Of a DNA stretch of 5,408 bases, positions 1 to 5,408 are shown piece by piece. The notes beneath the pieces were generated by a model. It did not search any database and was not told where the DNA came from. It saw only the letters and a list, made by a program, of their open reading frames with translations. Positions within the stretch are counted from its first letter, which is position 1, and each line of letters opens with the position of its first letter. The stretch comes from an uncultured Acetobacter sp. (GTDB taxonomy: Bacteria > Pseudomonadota > Alphaproteobacteria > Acetobacterales > Acetobacteraceae): positions 1-5,408 of the forward strand of contig CALCDN010000072.1 of assembly GCA_937900755.1 (NCBI GenBank). Direction: 5' to 3'. A program made the translations under genes and the position numbers.

Positions 1-1
1 T

Positions 2-112
2 ACGTTTCTCAAGCTGCGGGTTGAACAGTTCCGTGACCAGGGGCAGCGCCGTATTGCAGGCGACCTGAGCGAGGACGAGTTCAAACCCCTGCGCCTGATG
101 AACGGGCTTTAG
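2..112 (+). pseudogene. cysI: 5' fragment of the nitrite/sulfite reductase gene, ended by an in-frame amber codon
   Basis: This stretch is in the same reading frame as the large reductase ORF that begins at 131 and encodes 36 residues before TAG at 110-112. Its end, RLMNGL followed by the stop and then LQLHAYMLRVAIPYG, matches from memory the N-terminal family pattern RLMNGLYLQLHAYM, so the stop replaces a tyrosine codon (TAT or TAC to TAG, a single base change). The segment EQFRDQ...RRIAGDLSEDEFKPLR also fits the family N-terminus. The true start codon lies outside the window, probably within about ten codons. No other stop or frameshift is seen in this part. I infer one gene interrupted by one nonsense change; a sequencing error is a real alternative. 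Confidence 0.8.
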
Positions 113-130
113 CTGCAACTGCATGCCTAC

Positions 131-1630
131 ATGTTGCGGGTGGCCATTCCCTATGGTGTGCTCAGTGCGGCCCAGATGCGCACACTGGCGTATATTGCCC
201 GCCGGTATGACCGTGATTATGGGCATTTTACAACGCGGCAGAACATTCAGTTCAACTGGATCAGGCTGGAGGACACGCCCGATATTCTGGATATTCTGGC
301 CGATGCGGAAATGCACGCCATCCAGACCAGCGGGAACTGCATCCGCAACGTAACCTCCGACCAGTTCGCAGGTGCCGCGCGCGATGAGGTGCTGGACCCC
401 CGTGTGCATGCGGAAATTCTGCGGCAATGGTCCACCTTGCACCCCGAATTCACATTTTTGCCACGCAAGTTCAAGATTGCCATTTCAGGCAGCGCGCAGG
501 ACCGGGTTGCCGCCCGCTTTCACGATATCGGGCTGCTTGCCCGCCCGGGTGATAACGGGCGTGCCGTGTTTGAGGTCTATGTAGGGGGTGGCCTGGGCCG
601 CACCCCCATTGTTGGCGTAAAGCTGCGCGATGACCTGCCCGAGGAAGACCTGATTGCGTATCTGGAGGCCGTGCTGCGTGTATATAACGCTTACGGACGG
701 CGCGATAACATTTACAAGGCCCGGATCAAAATTCTTGTGCAGGCCCTGGGTCTGGACGCCTTCAGGGACCAGGTGAACGCCGAGTTTGTAGCCATGGACC
801 GCAGCCGCTACCGCCTTGCACCCAAGGTGGTGGAGGCCATTCGCGCCCGCTTCGCCAGCCCGGTTTTTGAAGACGCGGCCGCTGCGGCCACCCAACTGGC
901 GGGTCAGGTAAAAGCCGACCCCGCTTTTGCCGCATGGGTCGGCACCAATACGCATCCGCACCAGAGGGATGGGTATTGCAGTGTGACCATTTCCTGCAAA
1001 CCTGCGGGGGGAATTCCGGGGGATGTGACATCCGCCCAGATGGACCTGCTTGCCGATGTGGCGGAGCAGTACAGCTTTGGTGAGTTGCGGATAACACACC
1101 TCCAGAACGTGGTGCTGGGGCATGTTCGCCAAGACCGGTTGTTCGCATTGTGGCAGGTGCTGGCGGCCAATGGCCTGGGCACGGCCAATGTGGGCATGAT
1201 TACCGACATTATTGCCTGCCCGGGGCTGGATTATTGCGCTTTGGCCAATGCACGCTCCATCCCCATTGCACAAAAACTCAGCCAGCGTTTTTCCAACGCC
1301 ACCTTGCAACACGAAATCGGGGCGTTACGCCTGAATATTTCGGGGTGCATCAATGCCTGTGGCCATCACCATGCCGGGCATATTGGTATTCTGGGGGTTG
1401 ATAAACGCGGTGAGGAAGCCTTCCAGATCACTCTGGGGGGAAGTGCCGGTGAGGATGCCTCCATCGGCCAGATTATCGGTTCCGCCATGTCGGAAGATGA
1501 AACGGTTGATGCCATTGCCAGAATTGTTGATACGTATCTGGTCAGGCGCAAGCCGGGTGAACACTTTATAGAAACCTGCCGTCGCCTGGGCGCCGCGCCA
1601 TTCAAGGATGTAGCTTATGCCACTGCTTGA
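131..1630 (+). CDS. cysI: Nitrite/sulfite reductase haemoprotein (CysI-like), main part downstream of an in-frame stop
   Basis: The product is the sirohaem and [4Fe-4S] subunit that carries out six-electron reduction of sulfite to sulfide in cytoplasmic sulfate assimilation; a nitrite substrate cannot be excluded. Numbering from Met131, the first ferredoxin-like half-domain holds YGHFTTRQN (Arg36), then NCIRNV (Arg72) and RKFKIA (Lys113, Lys115). By motif resemblance these are the anion-binding Arg and Lys residues known from E. coli CysI. The cluster ligands are complete: Cys363 and Cys369 in CPGLDYC (CX5C), and Cys406 and Cys410 in GCINAC (CX3C). From 131 the protein is 499 residues; with the upstream fragment it approaches the roughly 550 expected for this family. 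Met131 is simply the first ATG after the amber codon at 110-112, has no Shine-Dalgarno sequence, and is unlikely to be the ancestral start. A protein restarted there would lack about 50 N-terminal residues but keep all cofactor motifs. The end overlaps the next gene by 14 bases. Confidence 0.9.
   Translation: MLRVAIPYGVLSAAQMRTLAYIARRYDRDYGHFTTRQNIQFNWIRLEDTPDILDILADAEMHAIQTSGNCIRNVTSDQFAGAARDEVLDPRVHAEILRQWSTLHPEFTFLPRKFKIAISGSAQDRVAARFHDIGLLARPGDNGRAVFEVYVGGGLGRTPIVGVKLRDDLPEEDLIAYLEAVLRVYNAYGRRDNIYKARIKILVQALGLDAFRDQVNAEFVAMDRSRYRLAPKVVEAIRARFASPVFEDAAAAATQLAGQVKADPAFAAWVGTNTHPHQRDGYCSVTISCKPAGGIPGDVTSAQMDLLADVAEQYSFGELRITHLQNVVLGHVRQDRLFALWQVLAANGLGTANVGMITDIIACPGLDYCALANARSIPIAQKLSQRFSNATLQHEIGALRLNISGCINACGHHHAGHIGILGVDKRGEEAFQITLGGSAGEDASIGQIIGSAMSEDETVDAIARIVDTYLVRRKPGEHFIETCRRLGAAPFKDVAYATA
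1604..1608 (+). promoter_or_regulatory. Ribosome binding site of the DUF934 gene
   Basis: AAGGA lies 8 bases before the ATG at 1617, inside the last codons of the reductase gene. It is the clearest Shine-Dalgarno sequence in the window and fixes the start of the overlapping DUF934 gene. Confidence 0.7.
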
Positions 1631-2108
1631 GAACGGTCAGATCGTAGCGGACGGATGGACGCTGGTTCAGGACGACCAGGTCCTGCCCGATGGTGACATT
1701 CTGGTGCCCTTGTCCCGACTGTCCGAGGGGTTGGGGCGGAACGGCAAAGGGCGTCTGGGCGTTGTGCTCACGCCCGATGCGAGGGTGGAGGTGCTGAAAG
1801 AAGCCCTGCCCCGGCTTGATCTGGTCTGCCTGACCTTTCCCATTTTCCGCGATGGCAGGGCGTTTACGCAGGCGCGCTCCTTGCGTGAGCATCTGCACTT
1901 TGCGGGGGCTGTGCGTGTAACCGGGCATTTCCTGCCTGACCAGTACGAGTTCCTGTTGCGTTGTGGGGTCAGCCAGCTCGTTATTCCAGAGCAGAGTGAC
2001 CTGACTGTATGGCAAAAGGCGCATGAACGCATAACGGTGGCCTATCAGCCATCGGTTCTGAACGAGAAACCGGAAGGCTTTGGGTTCAGGCGGTTCCTTT
2101 CCCCCTGA
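1617..2108 (+). CDS. DUF934 family protein, sulfite-reductase-associated
   Basis: This 163-residue protein belongs to the DUF934 family, whose biochemical role I do not know as established. The family is commonly encoded beside CysI-type reductases in proteobacteria, so a role in sulfite reduction or sulfate assimilation is inferred from context only. The sequence opens with MPLLENG, typical of the family. It carries the core motif FPIFRDGRAF (residues 74-83), followed by an Arg-rich helix (QARSLRE), FAGAVRVTG and DQYEFLLRCG (residues 108-117). I see no signal peptide or membrane segment, so it is probably cytoplasmic, and there is no cysteine pattern for a metal centre. The ATG at 1617 overlaps the reductase end by 14 bases and has a good AAGGA site 8 bases upstream, which suggests coupled expression. 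It ends 17 bases before waaA. Confidence 0.88.
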   Translation: MPLLENGQIVADGWTLVQDDQVLPDGDILVPLSRLSEGLGRNGKGRLGVVLTPDARVEVLKEALPRLDLVCLTFPIFRDGRAFTQARSLREHLHFAGAVRVTGHFLPDQYEFLLRCGVSQLVIPEQSDLTVWQKAHERITVAYQPSVLNEKPEGFGFRRFLSP

Positions 2109-2125
2109 GTGCCCAGAACACGGTT

Positions 2126-3442
2126 ATGAAACAGGCCGAGGCGGTGCGGATCAAAGGTGCCCAGTGTGTTGCGCCCGGCTTGGGTGGTGCGGGATTATCC
2201 CGCATATGGGCGCTTCTGGGTATGTGCCTGTCACCAGCACTTCCCTTTTACCTGCGCTGGCGACAGACAAAAGGGAAAGAAATTCCCGAACGCGTGCGAG
2301 AGAAAATGGGGTTTTCCTCCTATTCTCGTCCTTCGGGCACGCTGCTGTGGTTCCATGCCGCCAGCGTGGGGGAGGCCCTGTCCATTCTGCCACTGGTGCA
2401 GGCCTGCCTGCGCCAGAAGCCACAGATAAGCGTGCTGGTGACAACAGGCACCGTTACGGCCAGTGCCATTGTGGAGCAGCGTTTTGCCCATGCCCGGGTT
2501 GTGCATCAGTTCGTGCCGATGGATGTGCCCCGGTGGTGCCAGCGTTTTTTGGAGCACTGGAGCCCACAGGTCGCGGTTTTTACCGAAAGCGAGTTGTGGC
2601 CGACCCTTTTGGGGGCATGTTCTGCCCGTAACCTGCCGGTTGTGCTGGTCAATGGCCGTATGTCGGCCTCTTCTTTCCGCTGGTGGGGGCGCCTGCCGGG
2701 TGTTGCGCGGCATATGCTTGCCCATTTTGCCTGGGTATCCGCCAGAACAGCGGCAGATGCCCAGCGCCTGCGCGCCTTGGGGGCCACAACCCAATTGCCA
2801 CCTGGTGACCTGAAAACCGCGGCCCCTCCCTTGCCCGTGGATATGGAGGTTCTGGCGCAGTTGCGGGCCATCATCGGAGCACGTCCGGTGTTTGTGGCGG
2901 CCTCCACCCATGAAGGGGAAGAGGCGCAGATTGCGCATGCGGCTGATCTTGCCCGCCGGACCCACCCCGATCTGCTGTGCATTGTTGTGCCACGCCACCC
3001 CGAACGTGGCGCCGAGGTTGCGGCCTTGCTAAATTCCGCGCCGCGGCGGGCACTTAACGCGCTCCCCACCACGCAGGATGCTTTTTGGGTGTGCGATACG
3101 CTGGGGGAGCTGGGGCTTTTTTTCAGGCTTTCCACCTGTGTTTTTGTTGGCAACAGCCTGCCGGGTTGCCATGGTGGGGGGCACAATCCGTTCGAACCCG
3201 CGCGTCTGGGCTGCGCCATGGCGACTGGCCCACGCATCCATAATTTTGAAGAGGCGTTTCAGGCACTGCGTGAGGGCGTCCAGCTTGTGCCCGATGCGCA
3301 TACTCTGGCTGGGTGGATCGAGCGGATGCTCGTTGACCCCAGGGCGCGTGCGGCACTGGGGCAACGGGCGCAAAAGGTGGCGACAGTTAATGAAACCCTG
3401 CCAGATGCCCTGGCCACGCAGATTCTGGCACTTGCATGGTAA
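2126..3442 (+). CDS. waaA: 3-deoxy-D-manno-octulosonic acid (Kdo) transferase
   Basis: WaaA (KdtA) moves Kdo from CMP-Kdo onto the lipid IVA precursor, forming the LPS inner core at the cytoplasmic face of the inner membrane. The 438-residue protein has a hydrophobic N-terminal anchor (about residues 24-44) followed by a basic stretch (RWRQTKGKEIPER). Next come the acceptor-domain motifs HAASVGEALS (Glu83, at the position of the family's catalytic acid), TTGTVTAS (106-113), FVPMDVPRW and ESELWP (154-159). The C-terminal GT-B domain carries GDLK (227-230), AASTHEGEE (258-266), PRHPERGAE (289-297), DTLGELG (324-330) and GGHNPFEPARLG (351-362). The loop before GGHNP looks about two residues longer than I recall in E. 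coli. The start is uncertain: ATG 2126 has no clear ribosome binding site and gives roughly 20 more residues before the anchor than E. coli WaaA has; TTG 2180 or ATG 2222 are alternatives, though 2222 would cut the anchor. The 3' end overlaps lpxK by 7 bases. Whether it adds one or two Kdo residues cannot be read from the sequence. Confidence 0.94.
   Translation: MKQAEAVRIKGAQCVAPGLGGAGLSRIWALLGMCLSPALPFYLRWRQTKGKEIPERVREKMGFSSYSRPSGTLLWFHAASVGEALSILPLVQACLRQKPQISVLVTTGTVTASAIVEQRFAHARVVHQFVPMDVPRWCQRFLEHWSPQVAVFTESELWPTLLGACSARNLPVVLVNGRMSASSFRWWGRLPGVARHMLAHFAWVSARTAADAQRLRALGATTQLPPGDLKTAAPPLPVDMEVLAQLRAIIGARPVFVAASTHEGEEAQIAHAADLARRTHPDLLCIVVPRHPERGAEVAALLNSAPRRALNALPTTQDAFWVCDTLGELGLFFRLSTCVFVGNSLPGCHGGGHNPFEPARLGCAMATGPRIHNFEEAFQALREGVQLVPDAHTLAGWIERMLVDPRARAALGQRAQKVATVNETLPDALATQILALAW
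2188..2204 (+). repeat. Perfect 7-bp inverted repeat near the 5' end of waaA
   Basis: TGCGGGA (2188-2194) and TCCCGCA (2198-2204) are perfect reverse complements around a 3-base TTA loop, with a possible further G-U pair outside. The structure lies 62 bases after the predicted waaA start and just before the alternative ATG at 2222. No T-run follows, so it is not an intrinsic terminator. It may be chance within GC-rich coding sequence. Confidence 0.45.
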
Positions 3443-4422
3443 AGCTGTCCCCGCCAGCGTTCTGGGGTAATCCACGGGCCAGGGTATGGCCCACCTTGCT
3501 GGCTCCGTTCGCATGGGGTGTTGCGGCCACTGCGCGGGGGCGGATGCGGCGCACAGGCTGGCATGCACCGGTGCCTGTGCTGTGCTGCGGCAACATAACC
3601 GTGGGCGGAACCGGTAAAACCACGGTGGTTAAGGATCTGGTGCAACGCCTCATCGCGCGTGGGCGGCACCCCCATGTCCTGACCCGAGGCTATGGCGGGC
3701 ATGTGGCGGATGGTACCCGGGTTGAGCCCTCATTTCACACCGCGCGGCAGGTGGGGGATGAGCCGTTGCTGCTGGCGGGGTATTGCCCGGTCTGGGTTGG
3801 TGGTAATCGCGCGCTTACGGCCCGATGCGCCGTCAGTGCCGGTGCGGACTGCCTGATTATGGATGATGGTTTTCAAAATCCGTCGTTGGTGAAAAGCTTT
3901 TCGCTTCTGGTGGTGGATGGTGCTGTCGGGTTTGGCAATGGGCATGTGCTCCCTGCAGGCCCCTTGCGTGAGAGTGTGGCCGATGCCCTGGTCCGGGCCG
4001 ATGCGCTGCTTGTGATCGGGGCGGACCAAACCGGTGTGGAACAGCATTGCGGCGTCCTGCCGGTGGTTCATGCGGAACTGGAGCAGGTTGATGTGCCCGA
4101 AAATATTCGGAACCGTCCCTGCGTGGCGTTTGCTGGAATAGGACGACCGGAAAAATTTTTTACCGGCCTGCGCGCCGCCGGGCTTGGCGTGGCCGAAGCC
4201 CTTTCTTTTCCAGACCATTATGCGTATAGCATGCGCGATATAGAGCGGCTTGAGGCGCTGGCCCGCAGGCTTGGCGCACCACTTGTTACAACTCCCAAGG
4301 ACGCCATGCGCTTGCCTGCCGGTTTTCGCCATAGTGTTGTCGAGGTGGGTGTGCGGCTGGTCTGGCAGGACCCACAGGCGCCAGAACATCTGCTGAACAT
4401 GTTTTTGGCTCAGTCACCATGA
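3436..4422 (+). CDS. lpxK: Tetraacyldisaccharide 4'-kinase (lipid A 4'-kinase)
   Basis: LpxK uses ATP to phosphorylate the 4' position of the tetraacyl disaccharide-1-phosphate, giving lipid IVA, the acceptor for the Kdo transferase encoded just upstream. The 328-residue protein has the usual family length. The N-terminus PPAFWGNPRARVWPTLLAPFA is the expected membrane-associated lead. The P-loop is GNITVGGTGKTT (52-63); many relatives have KTP rather than KTT. It is followed by TRGYGG (83-88), GDEP (107-110), GGNR (122-125), MDDGFQNPSL (142-151), VLPAGPLRE (171-179), AFAGIGRPEKFF (231-242), FPDHYAY (258-264, with the His of the DH motif expected to aid catalysis) and TTPKDAMRLP (285-294). Asn instead of His after DDGFQ is, as I recall, usual in alphaproteobacteria. 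The ATG at 3436 overlaps the waaA stop by 7 bases without a strong ribosome binding site, which points to translational coupling. The gene ends in an ATGA overlap with the next. Confidence 0.95.
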   Translation: MVKLSPPAFWGNPRARVWPTLLAPFAWGVAATARGRMRRTGWHAPVPVLCCGNITVGGTGKTTVVKDLVQRLIARGRHPHVLTRGYGGHVADGTRVEPSFHTARQVGDEPLLLAGYCPVWVGGNRALTARCAVSAGADCLIMDDGFQNPSLVKSFSLLVVDGAVGFGNGHVLPAGPLRESVADALVRADALLVIGADQTGVEQHCGVLPVVHAELEQVDVPENIRNRPCVAFAGIGRPEKFFTGLRAAGLGVAEALSFPDHYAYSMRDIERLEALARRLGAPLVTTPKDAMRLPAGFRHSVVEVGVRLVWQDPQAPEHLLNMFLAQSP

Positions 4423-5330
4423 AAAATCCGGGTTTGGCCGTGCGGTACCGGTTGGAAGCGTTGGCTGTAGGCGCATTGCTGCGTGTTCTCGAACGCCTGC
4501 GCCCGGACTGGTCTTCCAACCTGCTCGGGCTTTTCTGCCGTACCATCGGGCCATGCCTGCCCACCTCCAGGATTGTGCACCGTAATCTGGAACTGGCCAT
4601 GCCGGAACTGGACGTACCCGCACGCCAACGGATTGTGCGGGGCGTATGGGAAAATCTGGGCCGGACTCTTGGGGAACTGCCTCATCTGGCCTCCCTGCGC
4701 GAAAACACGCCCTCTGGGCCGGGGTTTGAGGTGCACGGAGCGGAGTATCTGGCCCAGTTGGTAAGGCAGGGGGGGCCGGTTCTGTTTGTTTCCGGTCATA
4801 TTGGCAACTGGGAAATGTTGCCCCCGGGCGTGGCCCGGCATGGTACGCCTTTTGCATCTTTCTATCGTGCCGCGAGCAATCCTTTGGTTGATGCGCAACT
4901 CCGCTCCCTGCGCAGGAGGGCAATGGGCGACACGCCTGTGCCGCTTTTTGCCAAAGGGGCCAAGGGGGCACGGGGGGCTCTGGCCTATGTGTCTGGCGGT
5001 GGCCGTCTGGGCATGTTGGTGGACCAGAAGATGAACGATGGCGTTGAAGCCATGTTTTTTGGCCGCCCGACCATGACAGCCCCTGCCCTTGCGGCCATGG
5101 CGCTGCGGTACCGTTGCCCGGTTATTCCGGGCTATGTGGAGCGTCTGGGACCTGCACGGTTGCGCATTGTTGTTGAAGCACCCCTTGAACTCCCCAATAC
5201 CGGCGACAAGCGGCAGGATTTGCAGATACTGGTGCAGATGGTGAATGACCGTCTGGAGGGCTGGATAAGAAAAAATCCCTCGGCCTGGCTATGGCTGCAT
5301 CGTCGCTGGGACAAGGCGCTGTATCGCTGA
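4419..5330 (+). CDS. LpxL/HtrB-family lipid A late acyltransferase (lauroyl acyltransferase-like)
   Basis: This protein of 303 residues belongs to the lysophospholipid/lipid A acyltransferase family that transfers an acyl chain from acyl-ACP to a hydroxyacyl group of Kdo-lipid A at the inner membrane. The catalytic HX4E motif is seen in SGHIGNWE (His127, Glu132). Downstream are FYRAASNPLVD (148-158, with Arg150), LGMLVDQKMNDG (197-208), FFGRP (213-217), a segment resembling PAL-A-MALRY (222-231) and the C-terminal WLWLHRRW (290-297), all in family order. The N-terminus has a hydrophobic helix (about residues 12-25) that could help membrane contact. The ATG shares an ATGA with the lpxK stop (4-base overlap), strong evidence for coupled translation and for this start. 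Position in a waaA-lpxK run supports a lipid A role over general phospholipid synthesis. Chain length and acylation site (LpxL, LpxM or LpxP type) cannot be decided from sequence, so I give no symbol. Confidence 0.9.
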   Translation: MKNPGLAVRYRLEALAVGALLRVLERLRPDWSSNLLGLFCRTIGPCLPTSRIVHRNLELAMPELDVPARQRIVRGVWENLGRTLGELPHLASLRENTPSGPGFEVHGAEYLAQLVRQGGPVLFVSGHIGNWEMLPPGVARHGTPFASFYRAASNPLVDAQLRSLRRRAMGDTPVPLFAKGAKGARGALAYVSGGGRLGMLVDQKMNDGVEAMFFGRPTMTAPALAAMALRYRCPVIPGYVERLGPARLRIVVEAPLELPNTGDKRQDLQILVQMVNDRLEGWIRKNPSAWLWLHRRWDKALYR

Positions 5331-5408
5331 GCCATTTTTGTTGGCAAAGCATAATCTGGGTACGGGGTGCATAAAGCGGGTCGCCCTGTAACAGGCTTGG
5401 CAGTATGG

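Noticed and set aside
110..112. Amber codon read through as a special amino acid (for example pyrrolysine) or by suppression
   Set aside because: The family has an ordinary tyrosine here, no recoding element is visible, and pyrrolysine systems are not expected in this lineage. A nonsense change or sequencing error is simpler.
541..563. GCCCG/CGGGC inverted repeat in the reductase gene
   Set aside because: Five base pairs with an eight-base loop inside coding sequence is expected by chance at this GC content.
485..1312. Long reverse-strand ORF of 275 codons opposite the reductase gene
   Set aside because: It lies wholly within a clearly conserved gene on the other strand, has no recognisable domain, and is the kind of open antisense frame that GC-rich codon use creates.
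2231..2998. Long reverse-strand ORF of 255 codons opposite waaA
   Set aside because: Same reasoning: low-complexity His/Gln/Gly/Arg-rich translation, no motifs, fully inside waaA.
3117..3123. Run of seven T in waaA as a slippage or termination site
   Set aside because: No GC hairpin precedes it, the frame continues normally into conserved motifs (LFFR then FVGNSL), and no alternate-frame product makes sense.
4148..4166. CCGG-A5-T6-A-CCGG near-palindrome in lpxK, a possible protein-binding or bent-DNA site
   Set aside because: The bases encode the conserved stretch PEKFFTG of LpxK, and the arms do not match exactly.
5385..5395. CCTGT-A-ACAGG inverted repeat after the last gene as a terminator
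   Set aside because: The loop is a single base, the stem is five pairs and no T-run follows, so it cannot serve as a standard intrinsic terminator.
5122..5408. A reverse-strand gene entering from the right edge and ending inside the acyltransferase gene
   Set aside because: A frame is open on that strand through 5331-5408, but the translation is unrecognised and would overlap a conserved gene by about 200 bases; the evidence is too thin to call.

Overview
The window carries five genes, all on the + strand, packed with almost no space between them. Protein resemblance and GC-rich codon use suggest an alphaproteobacterium. The acetic acid bacteria (Acetobacteraceae) are my best guess, but this is inference from family resemblance; no rRNA or other marker is present.

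The left part (1-2108) is a sulfur-assimilation pair: a sirohaem/[4Fe-4S] nitrite/sulfite reductase haemoprotein (CysI-like) and, overlapping its end by 14 bases, a DUF934 protein of the kind often found beside such reductases. The reductase gene begins just outside the window. Its reading frame is cut by one in-frame amber codon at 110-112, where relatives have a conserved tyrosine. Everything downstream of the stop is intact, including the metal ligands and anion-binding residues. The gene is therefore either a very recent nonsense mutant, a gene expressed by restart at 131, or a sequencing error. This is the most notable observation in the window.

The right part (2126-5330) is a lipopolysaccharide/lipid A cassette: waaA (Kdo transferase), lpxK (lipid A 4'-kinase) and an LpxL/HtrB-family late acyltransferase. 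The three genes overlap by 7 and 4 bases and are probably translationally coupled. Together they phosphorylate the lipid A disaccharide, add the inner-core Kdo and add a secondary acyl chain. Only 17 bases separate the DUF934 gene from the predicted waaA start, and I see no promoter or terminator there, so read-through from the sulfur genes is possible.

The last 78 bases (5331-5408) hold no feature I can support. I found no RNA gene, mobile element, CRISPR array or clearly new system; apart from the amber codon this looks like ordinary chromosomal housekeeping DNA.
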